From positions 1-64,000 of the forward strand of contig NTJG01000003.1 of the NCBI GenBank assembly GCA_002324875.1: 64,000 bases of DNA, given 5' to 3'. How positions within the stretch are numbered: the stretch's first letter is position 1; each line of letters starts with the position of its first letter. This DNA is from Lysobacteraceae bacterium NML93-0793. Its GTDB lineage: Bacteria; Pseudomonadota; Gammaproteobacteria; Xanthomonadales; Xanthomonadaceae. The notes under the pieces were generated by a model. The model saw only the letters and a program-made list of their open reading frames with translations. It did no database searches and had not been told where the DNA came from. Made by a program: the position numbers and the translations under genes. Below, in pieces: positions 1 through 11,052 of this stretch.

Positions 1-1017
1 GTCGGCGAGTGCGGCGTAGACCGCGATCGTGCGCCCGGCCGCCGGTTCGGCCGCCAGCCACTCGGCCAGCGCGCGGGCCGCCTGCGGGTTGTGGGCGACG
101 TCGACGACGATCTCGATACCGTCCTGCGTGTGGCGCTGCAGACGCCCCGCCACCTGCGCACCGGCGATGCCGGCCGCGAGCGCGGCGGCGTCGACCTCGC
201 GACCGCCATCGACATCGAGCGCGCGGATCGCCGCGACCGCCACGGCCGCGTTGCGCAGCTGCACCGGTGCGGCCAGCGCCGGCAGCGGCAGCTCGACCTC
301 GTAGCCGACCTCGCGCCAGATCCAGCGCCCCTCGCCCGACGGCGCATAGAGGAAATCGCTGCCGCCGCGCACCGCGACCGCGCCGATCCGGTAGGCGTGC
401 TGCAGCACGCTGGCCGGGGGATCCGTGTCGCCGAGTACCAGCGGCTTCCAGGCGCGCGCGATGCCGGCCTTCTCGAAGCCGATGGTCTCGACGTCGTGAC
501 CCAGCCAGTCCTGGTGGTCGAGATCGACGGTCGTGATGACCGCGACGTCGGAATCGACGATGTTGACAGCATCGAGCCGGCCGCCGAGTCCGACCTCGAG
601 TACCGCGAGATCGAGCCCGGCGCGCGCGAACAGCCACAGCGCGGCCAGCGTGCCGGTTTCGAAATACGTCAGCGGCGTATCGCCGCGCGCGGCTTCGACG
701 GCCTCGAAGGCCTCGACCAGCGCCGCATCGTCGACATCCGCGCCGTCGATGCGCACGCGCTCGTTGTAGGCCAGCAGATGCGGCGAGGTGTAGGCACCCA
801 CGCGCCAGCCCGCCGCGCGCGCGATCGCCTCGATGAAGGCCACGGTCGAGCCCTTGCCGTTGGTGCCACCGACGGTCACGACCTGCGCGGCCGGGCGACC
901 GCAGTCCATGCGCGCGTAGACGGCGCCGACGCGGTCGAGACCCATCTCGATTTCGGTGGGGTGGCGCGCTTCGATGCGCGCGAGCCAGTTCGCTAGCTCA
1001 TTCACTGGCGGATTCAT
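1..1017 (-). CDS. folC: Bifunctional folylpolyglutamate/dihydrofolate synthase (partial, C-terminus off window)
   Basis: Mur-ligase family enzyme that adds glutamate to dihydropteroate and to folates in the cytoplasm. The minus-strand frame reads from an ATG at 1017 through the left edge without a stop, giving 339 codons of an expected roughly 430. The ATP-binding P-loop GGTNGKGS lies near residue 50. Further in are TTVDLDHQDWLG, as in Mur ligases, and DVAHNPQAA near the cut end. The first 20 bases overlap the end of the membrane-protein gene upstream, so the two are probably cotranscribed; a GTG at 1005 is an alternative start. The final C-terminal domain lies outside the window. Confidence 0.93.
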   Translation of the reverse strand, partial: MNPPVNELANWLARIEARHPTEIEMGLDRVGAVYARMDCGRPAAQVVTVGGTNGKGSTVAFIEAIARAAGWRVGAYTSPHLLAYNERVRIDGADVDDAALVEAFEAVEAARGDTPLTYFETGTLAALWLFARAGLDLAVLEVGLGGRLDAVNIVDSDVAVITTVDLDHQDWLGHDVETIGFEKAGIARAWKPLVLGDTDPPASVLQHAYRIGAVAVRGGSDFLYAPSGEGRWIWREVGYEVELPLPALAAPVQLRNAAVAVAAIRALDVDGGREVDAAALAAGIAGAQVAGRLQRHTQDGIEIVVDVAHNPQAARALAEWLAAEPAAGRTIAVYAALAD

Positions 1018-1624
1018 TGGCGTGGGTGGATTCCTGCAAAGGTGGACCGACGAAACCCGAGACCACGGCGAACCCAAGGGGGCTCGCTTTTCCGATCAGC
1101 CGCACCTGAACCTCACGATCGGGATATGCGTCATAGACGCGAGAACCCACACAGAGATAGGCGGGCATCGTGTCCGCGAAAGGCCCCCCGGTGAGCCGGT
1201 AATCGCAGCTTCGGCGCGAGGACATGTGTGCGGTCCACATCGTGGCCTGAATCGATCGATCGTCTCCGAAGAATCGGGTGAACGACCACGGCAGCGCCTT
1301 TGCCAGGACCAGCCAGCAGACCCATCCCAAGAAAAAAGGCGCGAACGGAAATGCGGCCCAGAGTTTCAGGTTCTCGCGAAAGGATTGCCGCGCCATGTGT
1401 CCGCGGATGATCAAAGCCCCGTAGAGCAGGATCGTCAGACACAAACCGATGAATCCGAACATGTGTCGGATGCGACCACGATGGCGAAGCCACTCGGCCG
1501 GAATGAAGTCGACGAAGAGGCCCAGACACATCAGTGCCACGAGCAAAAGCACCGACACGGTGACGATCACCTGCCGTTGCCGAGGCGTTTCCGAGCCGAA
1601 CCACAAGGTCCGCCAAGTGATCAC
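998..1624 (-). CDS. Hypothetical membrane protein, 208 aa
   Basis: Not recognised as a known family. The start is a GTG at 1624, preceded by a purine-rich GGAGAGATGAGG stretch. Hydrophobic segments lie at about residues 19-41, 54-74 and 88-110. A soluble C-terminal half follows, containing two cysteines (near 139 and 158). The gene sits between the histidine phosphatase and folC on the same strand and overlaps the folC start by 20 bases. Base composition is visibly less GC-rich than the flanking genes, suggesting a lineage-specific insertion into this gene string. Confidence 0.6.
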   Translation of the reverse strand: MITWRTLWFGSETPRQRQVIVTVSVLLLVALMCLGLFVDFIPAEWLRHRGRIRHMFGFIGLCLTILLYGALIIRGHMARQSFRENLKLWAAFPFAPFFLGWVCWLVLAKALPWSFTRFFGDDRSIQATMWTAHMSSRRSCDYRLTGGPFADTMPAYLCVGSRVYDAYPDREVQVRLIGKASPLGFAVVSGFVGPPLQESTHANESASE

Positions 1625-1644
1625 CCCTCATCTCTCCGATGGGA

Positions 1645-2289
1645 CTACAGCGCCCGATGCACCGCCTCGCCGAAGAACGCAGTGTGATGCGCGCAGTCGT
1701 TGAGGCGCACGACGTCGAGGCGATCCGCATCCACGCCCTCGAGCAGGTTCAGCGTGGTCGGCGCCTGGCGGAAGGTCCACAGCTTCGAGAACGGGATGCC
1801 GAGGATGCGGCAGAGGATCACGCGGTTGACCGCGTCGTGGGCGACGATCAGCGCGGTGTCGTCCGCGCCCAGCCCGTCGATGGCAGTGACGAACGCCGGC
1901 CACGCGCGGTCGAACACCTGCTGCAGCGATTCGCCGCCGGGCATCTGCACGGTATCGGGCGCGTCGCGCCACGCGGCCAGGCGATCGGGATCGCGTTCGC
2001 GGATCTCGCTGGCCAGCAGGCCTTCCCAGGTGCCGTGGGCGATTTCGGCCAGGCCCGCGTCGGTGCGCAGCATCGATTCACGCGTGGCACCGAGGGCGAG
2101 CCGCGCGGTGCGGTCGGCGCGCGACAGCGGCGAGGCGACGGCGCGGTCGATGCGCACATCGGCCAGACGCTGGCCGAGCAGCGACGCCTGACGCTCGCCC
2201 ACCTCCGACAGCGCGATGTCCTCCTGCCCTTGGTACCGGCCTTCGGCATTCCATGGCGTTTCGCCGTGTCGGGCAAGCAGGATTTTCAT
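1645..2289 (-). CDS. Histidine phosphatase family protein (phosphoglycerate mutase-like)
   Basis: Cytoplasmic phosphohydrolase of the branch-1 histidine phosphatase superfamily, 214 aa. The phospho-accepting histidine sits in ARHGET at residues 6-11. The partner histidine is in IVAHDAVN near residue 150. An arginine in the region SPLSRADRTA provides the usual phosphate pocket. CobC-like alpha-ribazole phosphatases and general sugar-phosphate phosphatases look alike at this level, so the substrate cannot be assigned; no cobalamin synthesis genes flank it. It is probably the first gene of a run with the membrane protein and folC, 20 bases away. Confidence 0.85.
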   Translation of the reverse strand: MKILLARHGETPWNAEGRYQGQEDIALSEVGERQASLLGQRLADVRIDRAVASPLSRADRTARLALGATRESMLRTDAGLAEIAHGTWEGLLASEIRERDPDRLAAWRDAPDTVQMPGGESLQQVFDRAWPAFVTAIDGLGADDTALIVAHDAVNRVILCRILGIPFSKLWTFRQAPTTLNLLEGVDADRLDVVRLNDCAHHTAFFGEAVHRAL

Positions 2290-2337
2290 CAGGCGGATTC
2301 CGTGTTTCGTGGGCGCACCAGTTTAGCGAAGGACGGC

Positions 2338-2360
2338 CGGACGACGGACGCCTTCGTCCG
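2338..2360. repeat. Short hairpin between the S46 peptidase and phosphatase genes
   Basis: CGGACGA at 2338-2344 pairs with TCGTCCG at 2354-2360 around a nine-base loop. No T-tract follows on either strand, so this is at most a weak attenuator or mRNA-stabilising hairpin in the 216-base gap. Confidence 0.3.
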
Positions 2361-2443
2361 GACGCCCGCGTTTTTGCGAAAGACTGCACTCCGTTGGAGC
2401 GCGCGCCGGAACCCGTAGACCGCTTCACGCGGATCGAAGTCGC

Positions 2444-2470
2444 CGGATCCCCGCGTTCGCGGGAATGACG
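2444..2470. repeat. Solitary arm of an 85-bp palindromic repeat family
   Basis: These 27 bases closely match the right arm (32907-32933) of the inverted repeat at 32849-32933, ending in the same GCGGGAATGACG. The unit contains its own small hairpin, CCCGCG-TT-CGCGGG. It lies downstream of the S46 peptidase gene and upstream of the phosphatase gene. Confidence 0.6.
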
Positions 2471-2505
2471 GCGTCGGGGAACACCCCCTGGCTGCGCGTC
2501 CCGAC

Positions 2506-4674
<2,169 letters not shown>

Positions 4675-4772
4675 GGTGGTCCTGTTCGATCGAGACGGGG
4701 CGCCAAGTCTAACCGCAGCGAAACGGCGCTCCGTTGCGCCGCAGCGCAGCAGGCCCGCAGCGGACGGCACCG

Positions 4773-4778
4773 TATAAT
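4773..4778 (+). promoter_or_regulatory. Consensus -10 box of the tdh promoter
   Basis: A perfect TATAAT stands 36 bases upstream of the tdh start, in the gap between divergent genes. No convincing -35 element is present 17 bases upstream (CAGGCC). It may depend on an activator, or on the strong -10 alone. Confidence 0.55.
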
Positions 4779-4813
4779 CGCCGGCTCTTTTCGCCAACGG
4801 CAGGCTCCCCACG

Positions 4814-5848
4814 ATGACCCGGACAATGAAGGCGCTGGTCAAGCGCGACGCCACCAAGGGCATCTGGATGGCCGAGGTGCCGGTCCCCACGCCGGGCCCG
4901 AACGACGTGCTGATCCGGGTCGAGAAGGCCGCGATCTGCGGCACCGACCTGCACATCTACCTGTGGGACGAGTGGAGCCAGCGCACGATCACGCCGGGCC
5001 TGGTGATCGGCCACGAGTTCGTCGGCCGCATCGTCGAGCTGGGCTCGGCGGTCACCGGCTACGAGGTCGGCCAGCGCGTCTCGGCCGAGGGCCACCTGGT
5101 CTGCGGCCACTGCCGCAACTGCCGCGCCGGCAAGCCGCACCTGTGCCCGAACACCGTCGGCATCGGCGTCACCCGCAATGGCGCGTTCGCCGAATACGTG
5201 GTGATGCCGGCGACCAACCTGTGGCCGATCCCCGACCAGATCCCGAGCGAACTGGCCGCGTTCTTCGACCCCTACGGCAATGCCGCGCACTGCGCGCTGG
5301 AGTTCGATGTCGTCGGCGAGGACGTGCTGATCACCGGCGCCGGCCCGATCGGCGTGATGGCGGCCGGCATCTGCAAGCACATCGGCGCGCGCAACGTCGT
5401 CGTCACCGACGTCAATGACTTCCGCCTCAAGCTCGCCGCCGACATGGGCGCCACGCGCGTGGTCAACGTGTCCAACACCTCGCTCAAGGAGGTGATGAAG
5501 GACCTGCACATGGAAGGCTTCGACGTGGGCCTGGAGATGAGCGGCAACCCGCACGCCTTCAACGACATGCTCGACTGCATGTACCACGGCGGCAAGGTCG
5601 CACTGCTCGGCATCCTGCCCAAGGGCGCCGGCATCGACTGGGACCGCATCATCTTCAAGGGCCTCACCGTGCAGGGCATCTACGGCCGGAAGATGTACGA
5701 GACCTGGTACAAGATGACCCAGCTCGTGCTGTCGGGCTTCCCGCTCGGCAAGGTGCTGAGCCACCAGCTGCCGGCCGACGAATTCCAGAAGGGCTTCGAC
5801 CTGATGGAATCGGGCAAGTCGGGCAAGGTGGTGCTGGACTGGCGTTGA
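4814..5848 (+). CDS. tdh: L-threonine 3-dehydrogenase
   Basis: Oxidises L-threonine to 2-amino-3-ketobutyrate with NAD+, the first step of the Tdh-Kbl route to glycine and acetyl-CoA. It is a medium-chain zinc dehydrogenase of 344 aa. Catalytic zinc ligands are C42 and H67-E68. Structural zinc cysteines are at 97, 100, 103 and 111. The Rossmann motif GAGPIG is at 175-180. An in-frame ATG at 4826 gives the exact E. coli-like N-terminus MKAL and is a credible alternative start. The partner gene kbl lies 1.1 kb downstream, separated by an unrelated zincin gene. Confidence 0.96.
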   Translation: MTRTMKALVKRDATKGIWMAEVPVPTPGPNDVLIRVEKAAICGTDLHIYLWDEWSQRTITPGLVIGHEFVGRIVELGSAVTGYEVGQRVSAEGHLVCGHCRNCRAGKPHLCPNTVGIGVTRNGAFAEYVVMPATNLWPIPDQIPSELAAFFDPYGNAAHCALEFDVVGEDVLITGAGPIGVMAAGICKHIGARNVVVTDVNDFRLKLAADMGATRVVNVSNTSLKEVMKDLHMEGFDVGLEMSGNPHAFNDMLDCMYHGGKVALLGILPKGAGIDWDRIIFKGLTVQGIYGRKMYETWYKMTQLVLSGFPLGKVLSHQLPADEFQKGFDLMESGKSGKVVLDWR

Positions 5849-5906
5849 GCGTCGAGTGCCAGTCCGCAGGTGCCAAACGCCGATTCACTCCAGACCAAGG
5901 AAGGTT

Positions 5907-6902
5907 ATGCGCGTCTTTCGACTGTTTCTGCTTTCGGCGTTGTTGACCACAACGGGAGCCGCAACCGCGAGCGTTCCGGAATGTCCCCAGGTCGAGGCTC
6001 CGCCGGCTCCGGTTTGCGTTTCCACACCCTACGGCCTGGCGTATGCCGATACCGAAGAGGAAGCCAATGGGGCAGCAGGGGCACTGCGAGAGGCAGCGCA
6101 GCGCTATGAGCTGTACTTCGGTCGCGTTCCCGCCGGCGCGTTGATTCTCAGCACGACTCTGGATCCGCTCGTCGCTCGGGATTTCGCTAAATCCCAGGGC
6201 CTGGAATATGCCCAGGTCTGGTTGCCCGCGAGTGCAAAGCGGGCGATGACCGAGCGAGCCATGCGTCAGGCCGGGCTGGATCGCGGACGGATCAGCCGGG
6301 CTCTGGCGGGCGCTGCGGAACAGGAAGCGGTCACGCTGCGTCATGAGGTCGGCCACGCGATGTATGGCGCCATGTACTGGCCCGATGCGGAAGGTTCGCT
6401 TCAGGTGCGTTACGGCACACCGGCTCCCGATTGGCTGGATGAGGCGGCAGCGATCCTCATGGAACCGCCCGAGGCTCAGGCGCGCCACCTTGCCTCGTTC
6501 ATCGACGCCGCCAAGCAGCGACCGCGCACCATCCCGGCTCTGATCGACTTCCTCCAGGCCGAACATCCTGTACGCTCGGCCGCGCTGAGCCGCGCGCTCG
6601 CCCGTGGTCCCAAGTCCGACTCGGGCGTACAGATGACGGTCACTACGGGCGCCGGGTTTCCGGGTCTCGACAGCTTCTACGGGCAATCGCTGTTGCTTGC
6701 CCTGTTCCTGACGGAGACCAGCGGAGACCCGCGCATTCTTGTCCCGATCAGTAGCGCAATTGCGGGCGGCGCCACGTTCAACCAGTGGCTTGCTTCGAAC
6801 GGCGAGCGACACGGCTTGCCGAACGATCTCACTGCGCTCCAGTCGCTGTGGGATACCTGGCTGCAAAACCAGGTGGTGCAGCGGGGTCGCGGCAAACGTT
6901 GA
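5907..6902 (+). CDS. Secreted gluzincin-like metallopeptidase, uncharacterised
   Basis: Exported protein of 331 aa with a probable zinc peptidase fold. The ATG at 5907 is preceded by AAGGAAGG and starts a clear signal peptide (hydrophobic residues about 4-22); a longer in-frame start at 5856 lacks both. The zinc site is HEVGH at 146-150, with a likely third ligand E179 in DWLDEAAA, the arrangement of peptidase MA-clan gluzincins. Two cysteines (26 and 37) may form a disulfide. It interrupts the tdh-kbl pair, 58 bases after tdh and 46 before kbl. Its base composition is visibly lower in GC, so it looks like an insertion unrelated to threonine catabolism. No substrate can be inferred. Confidence 0.75.
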   Translation: MRVFRLFLLSALLTTTGAATASVPECPQVEAPPAPVCVSTPYGLAYADTEEEANGAAGALREAAQRYELYFGRVPAGALILSTTLDPLVARDFAKSQGLEYAQVWLPASAKRAMTERAMRQAGLDRGRISRALAGAAEQEAVTLRHEVGHAMYGAMYWPDAEGSLQVRYGTPAPDWLDEAAAILMEPPEAQARHLASFIDAAKQRPRTIPALIDFLQAEHPVRSAALSRALARGPKSDSGVQMTVTTGAGFPGLDSFYGQSLLLALFLTETSGDPRILVPISSAIAGGATFNQWLASNGERHGLPNDLTALQSLWDTWLQNQVVQRGRGKR

Positions 6903-6948
6903 AGGCGACACGTAGAATCCGGGGTCCGTTCCCGAAGGCCTCCTGACC

Positions 6949-8142
6949 ATGTCCAACACCCAGCGCTACGCCGACACCCTCGACGAGATCCGCGACGCGG
7001 GGTTGTTCAAATCCGAGCGCATCATCACCGGTCCGCAGTCCGCCGAGATCACCCTTGAAGACGGCCGCACGGTGCTGAACTTCTGTGCCAACAACTACTT
7101 GGGCCTGGCCGACCATCCGGACATCATCGCCGCGGCCAAGAATGCGCTGGATACGCACGGCTTCGGCATGGCCTCGGTGCGCTTCATCTGTGGCACGCAG
7201 GACCTGCACAAGCAGCTGGAAAAAACCATCGCGGAATTCTTCGGCAAGGACGACACGATCCTCTACGCCGCGTGTTTCGACGCCAACGGCGGCCTGTTCG
7301 AGCCGCTGCTGGGCGAGGACGACGCGATCATTAGCGACGCGCTCAACCATGCCTCGATCATCGATGGCGTGCGCCTGTGCAAGGCCAGGCGCTACCGCTA
7401 TGCCAACTGCGACATGGCGGATCTCGAGGCGCAGCTGAAGCAGGCGCGCGCCGACGGCGCGCAGACGATCCTGATCACCACCGACGGCGTGTTCTCGATG
7501 GACGGCACCATCGCGCCGCTCGACGCGATCACCGCACTCGCGGCGAAGTACGACGCCCTGGTGCACATCGACGAATGCCACGCGACCGGCTTCCTCGGCG
7601 ACACCGGCCGCGGCTCGGCGGAAGTGAACGGCGTGCTGGAGAAGATCGACATCATCACCGGCACCCTGGGCAAGGCGATGGGCGGCGCGCTCGGCGGCTT
7701 CACCACGGCCAGGCGCGAGGTCATCGAACTGCTGCGCCAGCGCTCGCGACCCTACCTGTTCTCGAACTCGCTGCCGCCGCACGTGGTGGCCGCCGGCATC
7801 AAGGCCTTCGAGATGCTCGATGCCGCCGGCGACCTGCGCTCGCAGCTGGTCGAGAACACGCGCTACTTCCGCGAGAAGATGACCGCGGCCGGCTTCGACC
7901 TGCGCCCGGGCACGCACCCGATCAGCCCGGTGATGCTCTACGACGCCAAGCTCGCGCAGCGTTTCGCCGAGCGGTTGCTCGAGGAAGGGATCTACGCGAT
8001 CGGCTTCTTCTTCCCGGTGGTGCCGAAGGACCAGGCGCGTATCCGCACCCAGATCAGCGCCGCGCATACGCGTGCGCACCTGGACCGCGCGATCGACGCC
8101 TTCACCCGCATCGGCCGCGAGCTGGGCGTGCTGAAGGCCTGA
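6949..8142 (+). CDS. kbl: Glycine C-acetyltransferase (2-amino-3-ketobutyrate CoA ligase)
   Basis: PLP enzyme that cleaves the Tdh product 2-amino-3-ketobutyrate with CoA to glycine and acetyl-CoA. The 397-aa length is normal for the alpha-oxoamine synthase family. The PLP lysine is K242 in [10 protein letters not shown]. The cofactor-contact segment DECHATG is at 208-214. A -10-like TAGAAT lies at 6913-6918, so kbl may have its own promoter as well as read-through from tdh. The functional partner is tdh at 4814. Confidence 0.96.
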   Translation: MSNTQRYADTLDEIRDAGLFKSERIITGPQSAEITLEDGRTVLNFCANNYLGLADHPDIIAAAKNALDTHGFGMASVRFICGTQDLHKQLEKTIAEFFGKDDTILYAACFDANGGLFEPLLGEDDAIISDALNHASIIDGVRLCKARRYRYANCDMADLEAQLKQARADGAQTILITTDGVFSMDGTIAPLDAITALAAKYDALVHIDECHATGFLGDTGRGSAEVNGVLEKIDIITGTLGKAMGGALGGFTTARREVIELLRQRSRPYLFSNSLPPHVVAAGIKAFEMLDAAGDLRSQLVENTRYFREKMTAAGFDLRPGTHPISPVMLYDAKLAQRFAERLLEEGIYAIGFFFPVVPKDQARIRTQISAAHTRAHLDRAIDAFTRIGRELGVLKA

Positions 8143-8286
8143 GCCGTGTCCAGGGTGCCGCGGCGTTTCCCGGCAAGCGTGCACGCAGGCATCGGAGCGC
8201 GTCCGGCCGTTGATCGGCATTGCGCGCTCCACGCGTCGCACGCCGCGCCCTCGTCCTCACGGCCTGAATCGGGCACGGTCTGAGCG

Positions 8287-8676
8287 ATGCGCGCCGCACT
8301 GCGACGGCGCCTGCGGCTCGCGGCGCTGACCGATGCCCTCGCCGTCCTCGACGGCGACATCTGGTCCACCCGCTGCCTGCATTGCCGCCGCACGCTGCAG
8401 TTGCGCGACGACGGCGAGCCGCTCGGCCACACGACGCTGGAACACGTCGTCCCGCAGGCCTGGTTCGGCCGGCACGCGGCCGCCGCGCTGACTGCCCGCG
8501 TGGGCGACGATGCCGACGATCCGCGCAACCTCGCACTGGCCTGTGCGCGCTGCAATCACGACAAGGGCAAGGGGCACGACGCCCGCGGACCCCGCGATGC
8601 ACGCGCGCGCGAGGTGATCGGCGCGCTGCTGGATACCCGCCTGTTGCGTTGGCGACCACCGCCCGCCGCTGTGTGA
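8287..8676 (+). CDS. Small HNH endonuclease-domain protein
   Basis: 129-aa protein with an HNH nuclease core. A first zinc-type CLHC pair is near residue 36. The catalytic segment is LEHVVPQAW near 58. The second part, DDPRNLALACARCNHDKG, supplies the asparagine, the cysteine pair and the final histidine of the beta-beta-alpha-metal fold. The N-terminus is basic and Arg-rich, consistent with nucleic-acid binding. No methyltransferase, phage or toxin-antitoxin gene is adjacent, so its role (repair, defence or housekeeping processing) is unknown. The start has no obvious ribosome site. Confidence 0.75.
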   Translation: MRAALRRRLRLAALTDALAVLDGDIWSTRCLHCRRTLQLRDDGEPLGHTTLEHVVPQAWFGRHAAAALTARVGDDADDPRNLALACARCNHDKGKGHDARGPRDARAREVIGALLDTRLLRWRPPPAAV

Positions 8677-8760
8677 CGGGCGTGCACCGGCGACTGAGCG
8701 AGCTTGCCGCGACGCCGTTGCGGCGAGTCGCGCCGCGCGGTGCGTTGCGCGTGCCGTTGT

Positions 8761-9378
8761 TCAGTACGCGACGCTGAAGCGCGCCCGGCGGTGGCGCGGC
8801 CGCTCGATCTCGTCGACGAACGCGATCGCATAGTCATCCATCGACACGGCGCTGTTGCCTGCGACATCGACCAGGAGCGCATCGCCGCCGATGCGGAACG
8901 CGCCGGTGCGGGCACCGGGTTCGAACACCGCGCCGGGCGACACGAAGGTCCAGTTCACGTCCTCGCAACCGCGCAGCGCGTCGAGAAACGCGCGGCCCGC
9001 GCCGGCCTCGGCCCTGTAGGCGTCGGGAAACCCGGGTGTGTCGATCAGGGCGACGCCCGGCGCCACCTCGAGACTGCCGGCGCCGCCCACGACCAGCAGG
9101 CGCGGCACGCCGGCCTGACGTACCGCGGCGAGCAGCGTGTCGGCGTCCGGTCCACCGTCGAAGCGTGCCGCGCTGACGACGACATCGTGGCCTGCAAGCA
9201 GCGGCGCGATCACCTCGCGGCGCGTCGCATCGGCCGAAACGGTGGTCAAGCCGTCGCGGGGCGGAACGCTGCTGGTGTCCCGCGCGATGCCGGTCACCCG
9301 GTGACCCCGCGCCAGCAGTTCACTGGCGATACGTGAGCCGGCGCGGCCGGTGATGCCGATCAGGGCGATGCGCTGCAT
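8761..9378 (-). CDS. NAD(P)-binding protein, NmrA/SDR-like
   Basis: Atypical short-chain dehydrogenase-type protein of 205 aa from the ATG at 9378. A second in-frame ATG at 9411 would add eleven low-quality residues. The dinucleotide-binding loop GITGRAG sits at residues 7-13, after a beta strand. A short catalytic-type tyrosine motif is absent, as is usual for NmrA-like and NAD(P)H-binding family members that act as redox sensors or reductases. It stands alone between the HNH gene and the binding-protein gene. Its substrate is unknown. Confidence 0.75.
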   Translation of the reverse strand: MQRIALIGITGRAGSRIASELLARGHRVTGIARDTSSVPPRDGLTTVSADATRREVIAPLLAGHDVVVSAARFDGGPDADTLLAAVRQAGVPRLLVVGGAGSLEVAPGVALIDTPGFPDAYRAEAGAGRAFLDALRGCEDVNWTFVSPGAVFEPGARTGAFRIGGDALLVDVAGNSAVSMDDYAIAFVDEIERPRHRRARFSVAY

Positions 9379-9474
9379 GGACGGAGGACCCGGTGACGGA
9401 GAGGCCGCCATGCTAGGCCCGCGCCCCGACCGCGCGCACGATCCGGCGGTGCAACCCAGCGTTCCGCGACCGGG

Positions 9475-10371
9475 TCAGCGGCGGCGGTACGCCCAGGCCT
9501 GCACGATGTCGGCGATCTGCCGCACGCCATCGGTCAACGCCGCCGGTCCCGGCTGCAGGATCAAGGGCGACTTGATCTCGTGCAGCTCGCCGTCGCGTAC
9601 CGCGGGAATCGCCTCCCAGCCCGGGCGCGCGGCCACGCGCTCGGGGCGGAACTTCTTGCCGCACCAGGAACCGAGAATGATGTCCGGCGCGCGTTCGATC
9701 ACCGGATCGCCGTTGGCGAGAATCCGCGCCTTGGCCAGCGGCTCGGCCGACAGCTCCGGAAACACGTCGTCACCACCGGCGATGCGGACCAGTTCGGCCA
9801 CCCAGCGGATGCCGGTGATGATGGGTTCGTCCCATTCCTCGAAATAGACGCGTGGCCGCAGTGGCAGACGGGCGCTTTGCGCCTCGATCTCATCCAGTCC
9901 GCGGCGCAGTTTGTCGGCATAGGCGTCGGCGCGCGCCGCGCAGCCGACCAGCGCGCCCAGCCGGCGCACGTAGTCGACGATGCCGTCGACGCTGCGATGG
10001 TTGCTGATCCACACCTCGACACCGCGGCGCACCAGTTCGGCGGCGATGTCGGCCTGGATGTCGGAAAACCCGACGACGAAATCCGGTTCGAGCTTCAGGA
10101 TCTCGTCGATCTTCGCGCTGGTGAACGCGCTGACCTTGGGCTTGTCCTTGCGCGCCTGCGGCGGCCGCACAGTGAAGCCGCTGATGCCGACGATGCGGTC
10201 CTGCTCGCCAAGCGCGTACAGCACTTCGGTCGGCTCTTCGGTCAGGCAGACGATGCGGCTCGGCCCGGTGGGCCGACGGGATTCGGAATTCGGGGGTCGG
10301 GATTCGAACGCGCGCGCGCGCTCGACCTTCTCCGAATCCCGATTCCCGATTCCCGAATCCCCGCCGGTCAC
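9475..10371 (-). CDS. Cobalamin/iron-complex ABC-type binding protein (BtuF-like), with uncertain N-terminus
   Basis: Binding protein of the BtuF/FepB helical-backbone fold. The core runs from [18 protein letters not shown] to the C-terminus (about 260 residues). No signal peptide is visible, so it may be cytoplasmic or miss-started. No ATG or GTG falls just before the core. The first usable in-frame start is a GTG at 10371 whose GTGA overlaps the pdxH stop, although an ATG at 10413 is also open. The first 36 or so residues from that GTG would be encoded by a palindromic repeat (10277-10362) and have no protein-like character. No permease or ATPase gene is adjacent. Confidence 0.7.
   Translation of the reverse strand: MTGGDSGIGNRDSEKVERARAFESRPPNSESRRPTGPSRIVCLTEEPTEVLYALGEQDRIVGISGFTVRPPQARKDKPKVSAFTSAKIDEILKLEPDFVVGFSDIQADIAAELVRRGVEVWISNHRSVDGIVDYVRRLGALVGCAARADAYADKLRRGLDEIEAQSARLPLRPRVYFEEWDEPIITGIRWVAELVRIAGGDDVFPELSAEPLAKARILANGDPVIERAPDIILGSWCGKKFRPERVAARPGWEAIPAVRDGELHEIKSPLILQPGPAALTDGVRQIADIVQAWAYRRR
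10277..10362. repeat. Palindromic GGGATTCGG-type repeat
   Basis: An imperfect inverted repeat has a left arm at 10277-10306 and a right arm at about 10333-10362, both built from GGGATTCGG / CGGGAATC units. The arms flank a (CG)n tract and a short spacer. Such GATTCGGGAATC arrays are common intergenic elements in Xanthomonadaceae. Here it separates pdxH from the downstream binding-protein core and may be translated into that protein's N-terminus. Confidence 0.7.
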
Positions 10372-10976
10372 GGATACAACATCCGCTTCCTGCAGTCGCC
10401 GGCCATGTCGCATTCGTAGAGCCAGCGCTCGTGCAGGCGGAAGTCGGCGCCGTACCAGAATTCCATGCGGTCCGGACGCACGCGCAGGCCCGACCAGCGC
10501 GGCGGCCGGGGCACGTCGCGGCCTTCGAACTCGGCCTCCGCGTCCGCCAGTCGCTGCTCGAAGGTCGCGCGTGCGTCCAGCGGCTCGGACTGCTTCGAGG
10601 CCCAGGCGCCGAGCTGGCTGCCGCGCGGACGCGAGGCGAAGTAGGCGTCGGCCTCCTCGTCACCGACGATCACCACCGGCCCTTCGATCCGCACCTGCAC
10701 GCCCTGACGCACGCGCGGCCAGTGGAACAGCAGCGCCGCATGCGGGTTTTCCTGCAGCTCACGCCCCTTGCGGCCGTCGAGGTGGGTGTAGAAGACGAAG
10801 CCGCGCGCGTCCCAGGCCTTGAGCAGCACGGTGCGTGCCGAGGGGCGGCCATCGAGCGCGGCGGTGGCGACGGTCATCGCGGTGCGGTCGGGCTCACCGG
10901 CCGCCAGGGCTTCTTCGAACAGGGTGGCGAACGTGCCGAGGGCTTCGGACAGCAGGGCGGGGCTGGCGTTGGTCAT
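10368..10976 (-). CDS. pdxH: Pyridoxamine 5'-phosphate oxidase
   Basis: FMN enzyme that oxidises pyridoxine or pyridoxamine 5'-phosphate to pyridoxal 5'-phosphate, the last step of vitamin B6 salvage. The 202-aa length is typical. The FMN-contact segment [17 protein letters not shown] is at about 48-64. The family signature around ASKQSEPL is near 130. A C-terminal segment, [12 protein letters not shown], matches the conserved substrate-site end of the family. It is monocistronic or followed by the BtuF-like gene through a GTGA overlap. Confidence 0.94.
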   Translation of the reverse strand: MTNASPALLSEALGTFATLFEEALAAGEPDRTAMTVATAALDGRPSARTVLLKAWDARGFVFYTHLDGRKGRELQENPHAALLFHWPRVRQGVQVRIEGPVVIVGDEEADAYFASRPRGSQLGAWASKQSEPLDARATFEQRLADAEAEFEGRDVPRPPRWSGLRVRPDRMEFWYGADFRLHERWLYECDMAGDCRKRMLYP

Positions 10977-11040
10977 GGCCGAATGATCGCGCCGGCGCGC
11001 GGGGATGTCGAACGGCGCTGCAACATCGCACGGCGCCCGC

Positions 11041-11046
11041 TAAGGT
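11041..11046 (+). promoter_or_regulatory. -10-like hexamer six bases before a start codon
   Basis: TAAGGT ends six bases before the ATG at 11053, a spacing that would start transcription at or next to the start codon. It is one of several such sites in the window. Confidence 0.4.
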
Positions 11047-11052
11047 GCGGCC

